Source of the DNA: Streptomyces rubellomurinus
GTDB lineage: Bacteria; Actinomycetota; Actinomycetes; Streptomycetales; Streptomycetaceae
Assembly (NCBI RefSeq): GCF_000961885.1
Contig: NZ_JZKH01000090.1
Location: 1 to 30,721, forward strand
Direction: 5' to 3'
Length of the DNA stretch: 30,721 nucleotides
Shown: piece by piece, positions 1-10,514 of the stretch
Layout of the letters: the number at the start of each line of letters is the position of its first letter
Numbering within the stretch: position 1 is the stretch's first letter
Made by a program: the position numbers and the translations under genes
Notes under the pieces: model-generated
Seen by the model: only the letters and a program-made list of their open reading frames with translations
Told to the model about the DNA's origin: nothing
The model's database searches: none

Positions 1-1
1 C

Positions 2-3000
2 CTGGAGGACGCCTACCTCCCGCCGGACAGCCTGCACGGCAGCGCCACCGCCGTCTTCCTCGGCGCCACCGGCGACGACTACGCCTCGCTGGTGCACCGG
101 CACGGCGCCGACGCGCTGTCCCACCACTCCATCGCCGGCCTGAGCCGGGGCCTGATCGCCAACCGCGTCTCGCACCGGCTCGGTCTGCACGGCCCCAGCC
201 TGACCGTCGACACCGTCCAGTCCTCCTCCCTGGTCGCCGTCCAGATGGCCTGCGAGAGCCTGCGCTCGGGCGCCGCCCGGCTCGCCCTCGCCGGCGGCGT
301 GCACCTCAACCTGGCGCCGGAGAGCACGCTGGCCTTCGCCCGCTCCGGCGCGCTGTCGCCGGACGGCCGCAGCTACACCTTCGACGCCCGCGCCAACGGC
401 TTCGTCCGCGGCGAGGGCGCCGGCGTGGTCGTCCTCAAGCGCCTCGCCGACGCCGTCGCCGACGGCGACCCGGTCTACTGCGTGCTGCTCGGCGGCGCCG
501 TCAACCACGACGGCGCCGGCCAGGCCCTGACCGTCCCCGACCGCGACGCGCAGCAGGCCCTGCTGCGGCAGGCGTACGACCGGGCCGGGGTGGACCCGGA
601 GCAGGTGGCGTACGTCGAACTGCACGGCACCGGCACGAAGGTGGGCGACCCGGTCGAGGCGAACGCCCTCGGCGCGGTGCTCGGCACCGCCCGCGACGCC
701 GAACGGCCGCTGCTGGTCGGCTCGGTGAAGACCAACATCGGCCACCTCGAACCGGCCTCCGGCGTGCTCGGCCTGATCAAGGTCGCGCTGTCGATGAAGC
801 ACGGGGTCCTCCCGGCGAGCCTCAACTACGAGAGCCCGAACCCGGACATCCCGCTGGAGCAGTGGAAGCTGCGGGTCAACGCCGAGGCCCGGCCGTGGCC
901 CGAGGGCCCGCGCCTGGCCGGTGTCAGCTCCTTCGGCGTCGGCGGCACCAACTGCCACCTCGTCGTCGCCGCCCCCGAGCCGCGGCCCGCCGCGGCCCCC
1001 GAGGCCCCCGAGGCCCCGGCCCAGGAAGCCCCGGCGCCCGTCGTGGTCTCGGGCGCCTCCCCCACGGCCGTCCGGGCCCAGGCCGCACGGCTGCGGCAGT
1101 GGCTGGAGGCCCGGCCCGAGCTGCGCCCGGCCGACGTCGGCTACTCCACGGTGACGACCCGTTCGGCGCTCAAGCACCGCGGCGTCGTGGTCGCCGCGGA
1201 CCGCGCCGAGCTGCTGGACGGCCTGACGGCGCTGTCCGCGGGCGAGCCGTCGGCGACGGTCGTGGCGGGCTCCACCGCCGAGACCGGCCGCGGCGTGGTC
1301 TGGGTCTTCCCCGGCCAGGGCTCCCAGTGGGTCGGGATGGCCCGCGGCCTGTGGGAGTCGTCCCCGGTGTTCGCCGCCCGGATGGACGAGTGCGAGCGGC
1401 TGCTGGGCGGTCTCGTCGACTGGTCGCTGCGGGACGTGCTCGGTGACGAGGCGGCGCTGGCCCGGGTGGACGTGGTCCAGCCCGCCCTGTTCTCCGTCAT
1501 GGTCTCGCTGGCCGAGGTGTGGCGCTCGGCCGGTGTGGTGCCCGACGCCGTCGTCGGACACTCCCAGGGCGAGATCGCGGCCGCCTGCGCGGCCGGCCTG
1601 ATCTCCCTGGCGGACGGGCTCCGGCTGGTCGTCGGGCGCAGCCTGGCCATCGACGCCGGTCTCTCCGGGCGCGGGACGCTGGCCTCGCTGGCCATGCCCG
1701 CCGACCAGGTGGACCAGTCACGGGTCTCGGTCGCGGCGGTGAACGGCCCGAACGCGGTCGTGATCGCCGGCGCCGTCGACGCGGTGCGCGAGGTCGTGGC
1801 CGAGTGCGAGGCGAAGGGGATCCGCGCCAAGGTCATCCCGGTCGACTACGCGTCGCACTCCTCCCACGTGGAGGCGATCCGCGACGAGGTGCTGCGGGCC
1901 GCCGAGGGCATCACGGCGACCGACAGCGGTGTCGCGTTCTACTCGACGGTCAACGCCGCTCCGGCGCGGGCGGCCGAGCTGGACGCCGAGTACTGGTACC
2001 GGAACCTGCGGCAGCCGGTGCGGCTCTCGGAGACCGTCACGGCGCTGGCCGAGGACGGCTACCGCGTCTTCCTGGAGATCAGCCCGCACCCGGTGCTGAC
2101 CACGGCCCTGGAGGACACCGTGGCCGCCGCGGGCGTGCCGGGCGCCGCGGTGGTCCAGGGCACGCTGCGCCGGGGCGAGGACGAGGCCCGCCGCCTGCTG
2201 CTGTCCATGGCCGAGCTGTTCGCGCTGGGCCTGCCGGTCGACTGGCGGCCGGCCCTGCCGGGCGCCCGGCGGGTGGAGCTGCCCACCTACGCCTTCGAAC
2301 GCCGGCCGTACTGGGTCTCCGGGGCGCAGGGCTCGCTGCCCGTCCCGTCCGCCCAGTCCGACCAGTCGAACCAGTCCGCCCAGTCCGCGGAGCCCGTCCG
2401 GGCGGAGCCCGCCGGGATGCGCGAGCAGGACCTGTGGAAGCTGGTCCGCTCGCAGGCGGCGGTGGTACTCGGTCACCCCGACCCGGCGCTGATCGGGGCC
2501 GACCACACCTTCAAGGAGCTCGGCTTCGACTCGGTGACGGCCGTCGAGCTGCGCAACCGGCTGAACACCGCGGCCGGCCTGCGGATGCCGACCTCGCTGC
2601 TGTTCGACCACCCGACCCCGGGCGCGGTCGTCCGGCACATGCGCGAGCAGCTGTCCGGGCCCGACACCGACCGGCCCGCCCACGAGGCCGGCGCCGCCGG
2701 CCCCGCCGCGCCGGCCGACGACCCGATCGCGGTCGTCGGCATGGCCTGCCGGCTCCCCGGCGGCGTGAACTCGCCGGAGGACCTGTGGCGGTTGGTCTCC
2801 GAGGGCGGGGACGCGATCACCGGCTTCCCCGAGGACCGCGGCTGGCAGGTCGCGCCCGGCGCGGACTTCCCCCGCCGGGGCGGCTTCCTGGCCGGTGCCG
2901 CGGACTTCGACGCCGCGTTCTTCCGGATCAGCCCGCGCGAGGCGCTGGCGATGGACCCGCAGCAGCGGCTCGTGCTGGAGACGGCGTGGGAGGCGCTGGA

Positions 3001-6000
3001 GAGCGCCGGCCAGGACCCGGCGGCGCTGCGCCGCAGCCGGACGGGCGTCTTCATCGGCGCCATGGCCCAGGACTACCTCCCGCACCTGGCGGACGTCCCC
3101 GACAACCTCGGCGGCCACGCCCTGACCGGCAGCGCCACCAGCGTGGTCTCCGGCCGGGTCGCCTACGCGCTGGGCCTGGAGGGCCCGGCGGTGAGCGTCG
3201 ACACGGCGTGCTCGTCCTCGCTGGTGGCGATGCACCTGGCGGCCCAGTCCCTGCGCTCGGGCGACTGCTCGCTGGCCCTGGCCGGCGGTGTGACGGTGAT
3301 GTCGACCCCCGGCATGTTCATCGAGTTCGCGCGCCAGAACGGGCTCGCCGAGGACGGGCGCTGCAAGGCGTTCTCCGACGAGGCGGACGGCACCGGCTGG
3401 TCCGAGGGCGTCGGCGTGCTGGTCCTCGAACGCCTCTCGGACGCGCGGCGCAACGGGCACCGCGTGCTGGCCGTGCTGCGCGGCAGCGCGGTCAACCAGG
3501 ACGGCGAGAGCAACGGGCTCACCGCCCCGAACGGCCCCTCGCAGGAGCGGGTGATCCGGCAGGCGCTGGCCGGCGGCGGCCTGTCCCCGGCGGACGTCGA
3601 CGCCGTCGAGGCGCACGGCACCGGCACCTCCCTGGGCGACCCGATCGAGGCCCAGGCGCTGCTGGCGACGTACGGGCAGGACCGCGAACAGCCGCTGTGG
3701 CTGGGCTCGGTGAAGTCCAACATCGGCCACACCCAGGCCGCGGCGGGCGCCGCCGGCGCGATCAAGATGATCATGGCGATGCGGCACGGTGTGCTGCCGC
3801 GCACGCTGCACGCCGACACGCCGTCCCACCACGTCGACTGGTCGTCGGGCGCGGTGGAGCTGCTGACCGAGCAGCAGCAGTGGCCGGCCGCCGAGCGGCC
3901 GCGCCGGGCCGGCATCTCGTCCTTCGGGATCAGCGGCACCAACGCGCACGTCATCCTCGAACAGGGCGACCCCGTCGAGTCGGCGCGGCCGGCCGACGAG
4001 CCGGAGCCGACCGGCCTCGTCCCGTGGCTGGTCTCGGCGCGCGGCCGGCGCGCGCTGGCCGGGCAGGCGAAGCGGCTGCACGCCGCGGCGTCCGCCGAGC
4101 CGGCGCCGCGGGTGGCCGACGTGGCGCACTCCCTGGCCGCGGAGCGGACGGCGTTCGACCACCGCGCGGTGGTGCTGGGCGCCGGCCGGGAGGACCTGCT
4201 GGCCGGGCTGGACGCGCTGGCCCGGGGCGACCGCTCGGCGGCCGTGGTCACGGGCAGCGCGGCGACGGCGCCGGGCGTCGGCGTCCTGTTCTCCGGGCAG
4301 GGCAGCCAGCGGCTCGGCATGAGCCGCGAACTGGTCGCGACCTTCCCGGCGTTCGCCGCCGCCTGGCGCGAGGTCTGCGCCGAGCTCGACCCGCTGCTGG
4401 AGCACGCGATCGACGACGTGGTGGCGGCCGAGCCCGACTCCGAGCGGGCGTCGCTGCTGAACGAGACGGCGATGACGCAGCCGGCCCTGTTCGCCTTCGA
4501 GGTGGCGGCGTACCGGCTGCTGGAGTCGCTGGGCGTCACCCCCGCCGTCCTGGTCGGGCACTCGATCGGCGAGCTGGCCGCCGCGCACGTGGCGGGCGTC
4601 TTCTCGCTCGCCGACGCGGCGCGCCTGGTCGCCGCCCGCGGTCGGCTGATGCAGGCCCTGCCCCGGGGCGGGAGCATGCTGGCCGTCCAGGCCGACGAGG
4701 ACGAGGTCATCGACGCGCTGGAGGGCTACGAGGAGTCCGTCTCGATCGCCGCGGTGAACAGCCCCACCTCCGCGGTGGTCTCCGGCGCCGAGGACGCGGT
4801 CGCCGAGGTCGAGACGACGCTCGCCGCGATGGGCCGCAAGACCACGCGGCTGCGGGTCTCGCACGCGTTCCACTCGCCGCTGATGGAGCCGATGCTGGAC
4901 GGGTTCCGCGAGGTGGCGCGGTCGGTGTCCTACGCGGCGCCGCGCATCCCGGTGGTCTCCAACGTCACCGGATCGCTCGCCGAGGACGGCGCGCTGGAGC
5001 AGCCGGAGTACTGGGTGCGCCACGTCCGCGAGGCCGTCCGGTTCGCGGACGGCGTGCGCGCCGCGGTGGCGGCCGGGGCGGAGGTCCTGGTCGAGGTCGG
5101 CCCGGACGGCGTCCTGTCCGCCATGGCCCGGGAGACCCTGGCCGACTCGGCGCCCGACCTGCCCGTGGTCCCCGTCGTCCGCAAGGACCGGCCCGAATCC
5201 CGGGCGGCGGCCGAGGCGTTGGCGCAGCTGCACGTCGCGGGCGTGCCGGTCGACTGGCAGTCCTACCTCGGCGCCGTCGGCGCCGCCGGGCGTCCCGTCG
5301 ACCTGCCCACCTACGCCTTCGACCGGCAGCGCTACTGGGCGCAGCCCGCGAAGCCGCAGGGCGACGTCGGCGGCGCCGGACTCGCCGCGGTCGAGCACCC
5401 GTTCCTCGCCGCCGCCACCGACCTCGCGGTCGGCGACCAGCTGGTCCTCAGCGGCCTGGTCTCGGCGACCGACGACCCCTGGCTGGCCGACCACGCCATC
5501 TTCGGCAACACGGTCTTCCCCGGGGCGGCCTTCGTCGAGGCGGCGCTGCAGACCCTGGACGGCGCCGGCTGCCGGAGCGTGGAGGAGCTGACCCTCCTGG
5601 CGCCGCTGGTCCTCGGCGCGGACTCCGTCCGGCTCCAGATCATCGTCGGCGCGCCCGAGGAGTCGGGCCGGCGCCCGATCGGCATCCACTCCCGTCCGTC
5701 CTCGGCGGCGGGCTCGTGGACCACGCACGCGACCGGCTTCCTGGCCACCGGGGCGGGCCCGGTGCCCGACGCGTCCGGCTCCGGGGTGTGGCCGCCCGAG
5801 GGCGCCGCGCCGGTCGAGCTGGCCGGCTTCTACCCGGAGCTCGTCGACCGCGGCTACGTCTACGGGCCGGCCTTCCAGGGGCTGCGCGCCTTGTGGCGGC
5901 GAGGCGACGAGGTCTACGGCGAGGTCCGGCTGCCGGACGACGTCCCCCGCGCCTCGGCCGGGTTCGCCGTGCACCCGGCCCTGTTCGACGCGGCGCTGCA

Positions 6001-7885
6001 CCCGATGCTGTCGCTGCTGACCGGCTCGGACCCGAGTCAGGTGCTGCTGCCGTACGCCTGGTCGGGGGTGACCGGGCACGCGCCCGGCGGCACGGACCTG
6101 CGGGTCCGGATCGCCCGCAAGGACGCCCACGAGGTGTCGGTGCGGATCACCGGCCCGGCCGGCGACCCGGTGCTGTCCGTCGAGTCGCTGTCGCTGATGC
6201 CCGCGTCCGTCGAGCAGCTGTCCGGCGGGAGCGCCGCCGACGCCCTGTACGCCGTCGACTGGACGGCGCTGGAGGCGGCGGCCCCCGGCGGCACCGTGCC
6301 GGAGTTCGAGTTCGCCCAGGTGGCCCCGGCCGCCGGCGGGGACGTTCCCGCCGCGGCGCGGGCGACCGCGCAGCAGGTGCTCGACCTGGTGCAGAAGCGG
6401 CTGCGCGACGAACGGACCGACCAGCGCCCGCTGGTGATCGTGACGCGCCGCGCGGTGGCCGTCACCCGGGACGAGTCGCCCGACCTGTCCGCCGCGCCGG
6501 TCTGGGGCCTGCTGCGGTCGGTGCAGGCCGAGCACCCGGACCGGTTCGTCCTGGTCGACACCGACGAGGACCAGCGGTCGCTGCGGGCGCTGGAGACGCT
6601 GGACCTGTCCGGCGAGCCGCAGCTGGCCCTGCGCGCCGGCGCGGCGTACGTGCCGCGGCTGGCCCCCGCGCCGGCCGCGCGGGCCGCGGCCCCGGCGTGG
6701 GACCCGGCGGGCACGGTGCTGCTCACCGGCGCGACGGGCGCGCTCGGCGCGCTGGTCGCCAGGCACCTGGTGGCCGAGCACGGCGTGCGGAACCTGCTGA
6801 TGCTCAGCCGGCGCGGATCGGCGGCACCGGGTGCGGCCGACCTGGCCGCGGAGCTGGCCGCGCTCGGCGCGGACGTCACCCAGGCGGCCTGCGACGTGTC
6901 CGACCCGGCCGCGCTCGCCGACCGGCTGGCGCGGATCCCGGCCGGGGCGCCGCTGACCGCGGTCGTCCACCTGGCGGGCGTGCTCGACGACGGCGCCGCC
7001 GAGTCCCTGACGCCGGACCAGCTGGGCCGGGTGTTCCAGCCGAAGGTCGACGCCGCCTGGCACCTGCACGAGCTGACCAAGGACCTCGGCCTGTCGGCCT
7101 TCGTCCTGTACTCGTCCGTCGTCGGGACGCTCGGCAACGCCGGCCAGGCCAACTACGCCGCGGCCAACGCGTTCCTGGACGCCCTGGCCGCGCACCGCGC
7201 GGCCGCCGGACTGCCGGCGGTGTCGCTGGCCTGGGGCCCGTGGGAGCTGGGCATGGCCGGCACCCTCGGCCAGGCCGATCTGGCGCGGTTCCGGCGCGGC
7301 GGCCTGGTGCCGCTGGACGCCGCGAAGGGGGCCGCGCTGTTCGACGCCGCGCTCGCCCTCGACACGGCGACGGCGGTGCCCGCCGTGCTCGACCTGGCGG
7401 CGCTGCGCCAGCAGGAGTCGGTGCCCGCGCTGCTGCGCGGCCTGGCCCCGGCCCGGCCGCGGCGCGTCGAGGACCGGACGGAACCGGCGATCGCCCAGCG
7501 GCTGGCGGCCCTGCTGCCCGACGAGCAGCGCACCCAGCTGCTGGACCTGCTGCTCTCCACCGCGGCCGTGGTGCTGGGCTACCCGGACGTCGACGACATC
7601 GACGCCGACATGTCCTTCAACGAGATCGGCTTCGACTCGCTGAGCGGGATGGAGTTCCGCAACCAGGTCAAGAAGGACACCGGGGTCCAGCTCCCCGCGA
7701 CGGTGATCTTCAACTACCCGACGCCGGCGACGCTGGCGGTACGGATCCAGGAGCTGCTGTTCCCGGAGGACACGCCCGACGCGGAACTTCCGGCGGACGA
7801 CGAGGACTTGGCAGCGGACCAGTTGGATGACGAGATCGACGGGCTGGACCTCGACGACCTCATCCAGCGTGCGATGAATGAGTAG
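2..7885 (+). CDS. Type I modular polyketide synthase, 5' partial: loading module KSQ-AT-ACP plus module 1 KS-AT-DH-KR-ACP
   Basis: The frame is open from the window edge, so the N-terminus is missing (2627 residues seen, counted from position 2). KS1 (about 1-315) has Gln73 in VDTVQSSS where extending KS domains have Cys, the mark of a KSQ decarboxylase that makes the starter. AT1 (about 430-735) has GHSQGE (Ser521) and YASH (616-619), typical for methylmalonyl-CoA. ACP1 Ser is 844. KS2 (about 907-1325) has Cys1070 in DTACSSS. AT2 has GHSIGE (Ser1521) and HAFH (1621-1624), typical for malonyl-CoA. DH has [10 protein letters not shown] (His1831) and Asp1996. KR has [11 protein letters not shown] (2328-2330, B-type) and Tyr2385. 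ACP2 Ser is 2546. There is no ER or thioesterase. The acidic tail ending [13 protein letters not shown] looks like a docking segment. Predicted product, by inference: propionyl starter extended once and dehydrated to an ACP-bound trans-2-pentenoyl chain that passes to a further PKS. Confidence 0.95.
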   Translation: MEDAYLPPDSLHGSATAVFLGATGDDYASLVHRHGADALSHHSIAGLSRGLIANRVSHRLGLHGPSLTVDTVQSSSLVAVQMACESLRSGAARLALAGGVHLNLAPESTLAFARSGALSPDGRSYTFDARANGFVRGEGAGVVVLKRLADAVADGDPVYCVLLGGAVNHDGAGQALTVPDRDAQQALLRQAYDRAGVDPEQVAYVELHGTGTKVGDPVEANALGAVLGTARDAERPLLVGSVKTNIGHLEPASGVLGLIKVALSMKHGVLPASLNYESPNPDIPLEQWKLRVNAEARPWPEGPRLAGVSSFGVGGTNCHLVVAAPEPRPAAAPEAPEAPAQEAPAPVVVSGASPTAVRAQAARLRQWLEARPELRPADVGYSTVTTRSALKHRGVVVAADRAELLDGLTALSAGEPSATVVAGSTAETGRGVVWVFPGQGSQWVGMARGLWESSPVFAARMDECERLLGGLVDWSLRDVLGDEAALARVDVVQPALFSVMVSLAEVWRSAGVVPDAVVGHSQGEIAAACAAGLISLADGLRLVVGRSLAIDAGLSGRGTLASLAMPADQVDQSRVSVAAVNGPNAVVIAGAVDAVREVVAECEAKGIRAKVIPVDYASHSSHVEAIRDEVLRAAEGITATDSGVAFYSTVNAAPARAAELDAEYWYRNLRQPVRLSETVTALAEDGYRVFLEISPHPVLTTALEDTVAAAGVPGAAVVQGTLRRGEDEARRLLLSMAELFALGLPVDWRPALPGARRVELPTYAFERRPYWVSGAQGSLPVPSAQSDQSNQSAQSAEPVRAEPAGMREQDLWKLVRSQAAVVLGHPDPALIGADHTFKELGFDSVTAVELRNRLNTAAGLRMPTSLLFDHPTPGAVVRHMREQLSGPDTDRPAHEAGAAGPAAPADDPIAVVGMACRLPGGVNSPEDLWRLVSEGGDAITGFPEDRGWQVAPGADFPRRGGFLAGAADFDAAFFRISPREALAMDPQQRLVLETAWEALESAGQDPAALRRSRTGVFIGAMAQDYLPHLADVPDNLGGHALTGSATSVVSGRVAYALGLEGPAVSVDTACSSSLVAMHLAAQSLRSGDCSLALAGGVTVMSTPGMFIEFARQNGLAEDGRCKAFSDEADGTGWSEGVGVLVLERLSDARRNGHRVLAVLRGSAVNQDGESNGLTAPNGPSQERVIRQALAGGGLSPADVDAVEAHGTGTSLGDPIEAQALLATYGQDREQPLWLGSVKSNIGHTQAAAGAAGAIKMIMAMRHGVLPRTLHADTPSHHVDWSSGAVELLTEQQQWPAAERPRRAGISSFGISGTNAHVILEQGDPVESARPADEPEPTGLVPWLVSARGRRALAGQAKRLHAAASAEPAPRVADVAHSLAAERTAFDHRAVVLGAGREDLLAGLDALARGDRSAAVVTGSAATAPGVGVLFSGQGSQRLGMSRELVATFPAFAAAWREVCAELDPLLEHAIDDVVAAEPDSERASLLNETAMTQPALFAFEVAAYRLLESLGVTPAVLVGHSIGELAAAHVAGVFSLADAARLVAARGRLMQALPRGGSMLAVQADEDEVIDALEGYEESVSIAAVNSPTSAVVSGAEDAVAEVETTLAAMGRKTTRLRVSHAFHSPLMEPMLDGFREVARSVSYAAPRIPVVSNVTGSLAEDGALEQPEYWVRHVREAVRFADGVRAAVAAGAEVLVEVGPDGVLSAMARETLADSAPDLPVVPVVRKDRPESRAAAEALAQLHVAGVPVDWQSYLGAVGAAGRPVDLPTYAFDRQRYWAQPAKPQGDVGGAGLAAVEHPFLAAATDLAVGDQLVLSGLVSATDDPWLADHAIFGNTVFPGAAFVEAALQTLDGAGCRSVEELTLLAPLVLGADSVRLQIIVGAPEESGRRPIGIHSRPSSAAGSWTTHATGFLATGAGPVPDASGSGVWPPEGAAPVELAGFYPELVDRGYVYGPAFQGLRALWRRGDEVYGEVRLPDDVPRASAGFAVHPALFDAALHPMLSLLTGSDPSQVLLPYAWSGVTGHAPGGTDLRVRIARKDAHEVSVRITGPAGDPVLSVESLSLMPASVEQLSGGSAADALYAVDWTALEAAAPGGTVPEFEFAQVAPAAGGDVPAAARATAQQVLDLVQKRLRDERTDQRPLVIVTRRAVAVTRDESPDLSAAPVWGLLRSVQAEHPDRFVLVDTDEDQRSLRALETLDLSGEPQLALRAGAAYVPRLAPAPAARAAAPAWDPAGTVLLTGATGALGALVARHLVAEHGVRNLLMLSRRGSAAPGAADLAAELAALGADVTQAACDVSDPAALADRLARIPAGAPLTAVVHLAGVLDDGAAESLTPDQLGRVFQPKVDAAWHLHELTKDLGLSAFVLYSSVVGTLGNAGQANYAAANAFLDALAAHRAAAGLPAVSLAWGPWELGMAGTLGQADLARFRRGGLVPLDAAKGAALFDAALALDTATAVPAVLDLAALRQQESVPALLRGLAPARPRRVEDRTEPAIAQRLAALLPDEQRTQLLDLLLSTAAVVLGYPDVDDIDADMSFNEIGFDSLSGMEFRNQVKKDTGVQLPATVIFNYPTPATLAVRIQELLFPEDTPDAELPADDEDLAADQLDDEIDGLDLDDLIQRAMNE
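2348..2392 (+). repeat. Five tandem 9-nt units in the AT1-ACP1 linker
   Basis: Five in-frame 9-nt units encode [12 protein letters not shown] and S-A-E in the linker before ACP1. The units differ mainly at the middle codon. It is a flexible, low-complexity linker that probably grew by slippage. Confidence 0.7.
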
Positions 7886-9050
7886 TGGGATGATGAAATC
7901 TGAAGACCTGAAGGCCGTGCGCGCGTTCGTCAAGCAGCACCTGGACGGCCGGTACGCCGAGTTGGACGCGTTCGAGGAGAAGCCCTCGGAGGTCTACGAG
8001 CGGTTCCGGGAGACCGGCCTGGCCAACTGGTGGCTGCCCGAGTCGCTGGGCGGCCGGGGCCTGAGCCTGGAGGACGGCGTCGAGCTCGTCAACGAACTCG
8101 CCTACGGGGACGCCGGGGTGGCGTTCACGCTGTTCATCTCGGTGCTGGGCACCAGCATGGTGGAGCTGTACGGCTCCGAGGAGCTGAAGAAGCGCTACCT
8201 GGCGCCGATGGCCGAGCGCGGCTCGTTCTGCGCCACGCTCGGCAGCGAGCGGGCGGCGGGCAGCGAACTCGGCAAGATCGACACCGTGGTGGCCGTGGAC
8301 GGGGACGAACTCGTCGTCACCGGCGAGAAGTTCTTCTCCACCAACACCGACTTCGCCGACTTCCTGCTCGTCGTCGGCCGCTCGGCGGAGGACCCGGAGC
8401 AGTCGGCGATGGTGCTGATCCCGCGCGACACCCCCGGCATCGAGATCGTCAAGCGCTGGGACGTCATCGGCGTGCGCAGCTCCTACACCTACCAGGTGAG
8501 CCTCAAGGGCTGCCGCGTCCCGGCGGCCAACCGCCTGGCGGGCTCGGGCCTGCGGCTGCTGGAGATCGGCCTCAACGCCAGCCGCATCCTGATCGCCACC
8601 ACCGCGCTCGGCATCGCCCGCCGCATCCGCGACCTCTGCATGACCTACGCCAAGACCAAGCCGCTGCGGGACGGCGTCCTGCTGGACAACCCCGTGTTCG
8701 CGGCCAAGCTCGGCCAGATGGAGATGCAGATCGACGTCATGAAGAGCCACCTGCTGCGCGCGGGCCGCGACTACGACGCGGTCATGGCCAGCCCGGACGC
8801 CGCCGACCTGTGGCACCGGCAGGGCACCCTCAAGTCGGCGCTGACCGCCAAGATGTTCTGCGGCCAGACCGGTTGGGACATCGCCACGGTCGGCTCCGAG
8901 ATGTTCGGCGGGCTCGGGTACACCCACGAGTCGCCGATCAACAAGCTGATGCGGGACATGCGCTACATCTCCATCGTGGAGGGCGGCGACGACGTCCTGC
9001 GCGACCTGGTGTTCAGCCGCTACGTGATCCCGGTCCCGCGCCGCTCGTAG
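7878..9050 (+). CDS. Acyl-CoA dehydrogenase family protein, coupled to the PKS
   Basis: 390 residues with the full acyl-CoA dehydrogenase fold: helical N-domain, beta-domain (about 115-225) and C-terminal helical domain. The usual TEPxxGSD flavin/substrate loop reads [13 protein letters not shown]. The C-terminal [18 protein letters not shown] segment and the following VEGGDD are conserved, and Glu368 sits at the catalytic-base position (families usually have YEGT). The ATG at 7878 overlaps the PKS stop by 8 nt, so the two are translationally coupled; ATG at 7890 or 7893 are alternative starts. Dehydrogenases in PKS clusters make or modify unusual acyl units, such as the TcsD type in allylmalonyl supply. 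Here it plausibly oxidises an acyl chain on the PKS or on CoA. The substrate cannot be read from the sequence. It is the last gene before a strong terminator. Confidence 0.93.
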   Translation: MSSGMMKSEDLKAVRAFVKQHLDGRYAELDAFEEKPSEVYERFRETGLANWWLPESLGGRGLSLEDGVELVNELAYGDAGVAFTLFISVLGTSMVELYGSEELKKRYLAPMAERGSFCATLGSERAAGSELGKIDTVVAVDGDELVVTGEKFFSTNTDFADFLLVVGRSAEDPEQSAMVLIPRDTPGIEIVKRWDVIGVRSSYTYQVSLKGCRVPAANRLAGSGLRLLEIGLNASRILIATTALGIARRIRDLCMTYAKTKPLRDGVLLDNPVFAAKLGQMEMQIDVMKSHLLRAGRDYDAVMASPDAADLWHRQGTLKSALTAKMFCGQTGWDIATVGSEMFGGLGYTHESPINKLMRDMRYISIVEGGDDVLRDLVFSRYVIPVPRRS

Positions 9051-9074
9051 CCCCGGCCGGCCCGCACGTCCGAC

Positions 9075-9119
9075 AGGCCCCCGGCCCCGCGCGCATCCGC
9101 CGCGCGGGGCCGGGGGCCT
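9075..9119. terminator. Perfect 19-bp hairpin terminator, bidirectional
   Basis: The arms 9075-9093 and 9101-9119 are exactly complementary with a 7-nt loop. It stands 24 nt after the dehydrogenase stop and 4 nt from the stop of the convergent small gene. It therefore marks the end of the polyketide unit and serves both strands. There is no T-tract, as is usual for Streptomyces hairpins. Confidence 0.8.
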
Positions 9120-9123
9120 CTCG

Positions 9124-9315
9124 TCACTCCTTGGGAGCTTCCGGCTCCTCCGTGAAGTCGACCTTCTTGAACTGCCGGTTCATCGACTTGGCCAGGAACC
9201 AGGTGGCCACGCCGAGGGCGGCGAAGACCACGAAGCCGAGCAGGCCGGGGGTGACCTTGGCGTCGTCGACGGCGAGATCGGCGGCGAGGTGGACGAGGTT
9301 CACGGGGGCACTCAT
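9124..9315 (-). CDS. Small single-pass membrane protein of unknown function
   Basis: 63 residues starting MSAPVNLVHLAAD. One hydrophobic segment (about residues 23-45, GLLGFVVFAALGVATWFLA) is followed by a basic and then acidic tail (NRQFKKVDFTEEPEAPKE), predicting an N-out or N-in single-span protein with a charged cytosolic end. I chose the ATG at 9315 because the frame further upstream overlaps mca and has no membrane-protein character. It lies 49 nt after mca on the same strand, with a 7-bp hairpin between (9330-9348). It may be co-transcribed or have its own promoter. I do not recognise a function. Confidence 0.72.
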   Translation of the reverse strand: MSAPVNLVHLAADLAVDDAKVTPGLLGFVVFAALGVATWFLAKSMNRQFKKVDFTEEPEAPKE

Positions 9316-9329
9316 ATCTCTATGGTGGC

Positions 9330-9348
9330 CCGGCTCACGGGGAGCCGG
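9330..9348 (-). terminator. Short hairpin between mca and the small membrane gene
   Basis: A 7-bp perfect stem (CCGGCTC / GAGCCGG) with a 5-nt loop lies 16 nt after the mca stop. It may be a weak terminator or a processing element. It is too short to be sure. Confidence 0.35.
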
Positions 9349-9364
9349 ACCATCGGGGGGTGGT

Positions 9365-10273
9365 TCAGTCGCGCGTGTCGCCGGCGGCCTCGGCCGCCAG
9401 GGTGGGGGTGCGCACACCGGCGAACAGGTCGTCCTCCGGCAGGTCCACATCGATCAGGGTACGGGCGAGCTCGTAGTCCTCGGTGGGCCAGACCTCGCGC
9501 TGGACCTCCAGCGGCACGCGGAACCACGGGCCGTCCGGGTCGATCTGGGTGGCGTGGGCGATCAGCGCGCGGTCGCGGGTCTCGAACCAGTCGTCGCAGC
9601 GCACCCGGGTGGTGATCTCGCGCTCCTTGCGGCCGCTCTTCTCCCAGCCCTCGATCCACTCGCCGTACGGCGAGTCGTGCCCGTGCTCGGTGAGGTACTG
9701 GTGCAGGGCCCGGATGCGGCCCATCGGGAAGCCGTGGTTGTAGTAGACCTTGAGCGGCTGCCAGGGCTCGCCGGCCTCGGGGTACGCGTCCGGGTCACCG
9801 GCGGCGTCGAAGGCCAGCATGGTGATCTTGTGGGTCATGATGTGGTCCGGGTGCGGGTAGCCGCCGTTCTCGTCGTAGGTCGTGATGACCTGCGGCTTGA
9901 ACTCGCGGATCAGCCGGACCAGCGGCTCGGCCGCCTCCTTCACGTCCTGCAGGGCGAAACAGCCCTCGGGCAGCGGGGGCAGCGGGTCCCCCTCCGGCAG
10001 GCCGGAGTCGACGAAGCCCAGCCAGGCCTGCTTGACCCCGAGGATGGCGCGCGCCTCGTCCATCTCCTTGCGCCGCACCTCGTGGATGTTCTCCTCGATG
10101 TAGGGGTCCCCCTGCAGCTTGGGGTTGAGAACCGACCCGCGCTCGCCCCCCGTGCAGGTGGCCACGAGCACGTCCACGCCCTGCTCGACGTACATGGCCA
10201 TGGTGGCCGCGCCCTTGCTGGACTCGTCGTCCGGGTGGGCGTGCACCGCCATCAGTCGCAACTGCTCAGTCAA
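9365..10273 (-). CDS. mca: Mycothiol S-conjugate amidase
   Basis: A zinc amidase of the PIG-L/LmbE family that splits mycothiol S-conjugates into a mercapturic acid and GlcN-Ins during detoxification. The zinc motif AHPDDE sits near the N-terminus and PHPDH mid-protein. The conserved segments ITTYDENGGYPHPDHIMTHK and IDPDGPWFRVPLEVQREVWPTEDYELA are characteristic of Mca rather than the paralogous deacetylase MshB. The start is likely TTG at 10273, giving TEQLRLMAVHAHPDDE at the family N-terminus, with an AAGGA element 10 nt upstream; ATG at 10294 or 10327 would add 7 or 18 residues unlike the family. 302 residues from this start. An ECF-type promoter lies at 10443-10469, consistent with the known SigR control of mca in S. 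coelicolor. That leaves a long leader of about 160 nt. Confidence 0.95.
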   Translation of the reverse strand: MTEQLRLMAVHAHPDDESSKGAATMAMYVEQGVDVLVATCTGGERGSVLNPKLQGDPYIEENIHEVRRKEMDEARAILGVKQAWLGFVDSGLPEGDPLPPLPEGCFALQDVKEAAEPLVRLIREFKPQVITTYDENGGYPHPDHIMTHKITMLAFDAAGDPDAYPEAGEPWQPLKVYYNHGFPMGRIRALHQYLTEHGHDSPYGEWIEGWEKSGRKEREITTRVRCDDWFETRDRALIAHATQIDPDGPWFRVPLEVQREVWPTEDYELARTLIDVDLPEDDLFAGVRTPTLAAEAAGDTRD

Positions 10274-10436
10274 CGCCTTGCGTTCCTTCCACATGTTCGG
10301 GCGTCCCGCGAAGTCCGGACTGCCCACCGTTCGAACCGCTCCGTGCGGGGCCGCGCCGCCGCGGAACCGGCCGGCGAGCCGTCGTCGGCGCGGCCGGGCC
10401 CCGCCCCCACCGGACCGGCTTCGGGCGTGCCCCTCC

Positions 10437-10442
10437 TATAGT
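10437..10442 (+). promoter_or_regulatory. -10 box TATAGT upstream of the DUF4307 gene
   Basis: TATAGT fits the housekeeping TAnnnT pattern and is 72 nt before the start at 10515. No convincing -35 box is seen at 16-19 nt. It abuts the -10 element of the divergent mca promoter, so both promoters share a few bases. Confidence 0.35.
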
Positions 10443-10469
10443 GACGGACTGGAGGCGCGTCGCATTCCC
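10443..10469 (-). promoter_or_regulatory. ECF (SigR-like) promoter of mca
   Basis: On the minus strand GGGAAT (10469-10464) is followed after exactly 18 nt by GTC (10445-10443). The SigR consensus known from S. coelicolor is GGGAAT-N18-GTT, so the -35 box is perfect and the -10 box has one change. mca is a known SigR target in that species, which supports the assignment. Confidence 0.55.
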
Positions 10470-10514
10470 CCGCACCGCCCGCGCGGCCCCTCCCCCAGGA
10501 GAGGACGGAGTCCG

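Noticed and set aside
1519..7830. Very long open frames on both strands under the PKS gene (also 1718-7933 minus)
   Set aside because: They are Arg/Gly/Pro-rich shadows created by the GC-biased third positions of the PKS codons and carry no domain motif.
8030..10441. Long plus-strand frame across the dehydrogenase and mca
   Set aside because: It crosses a strong terminator and reads antisense through mca; the composition is that of a shadow frame.
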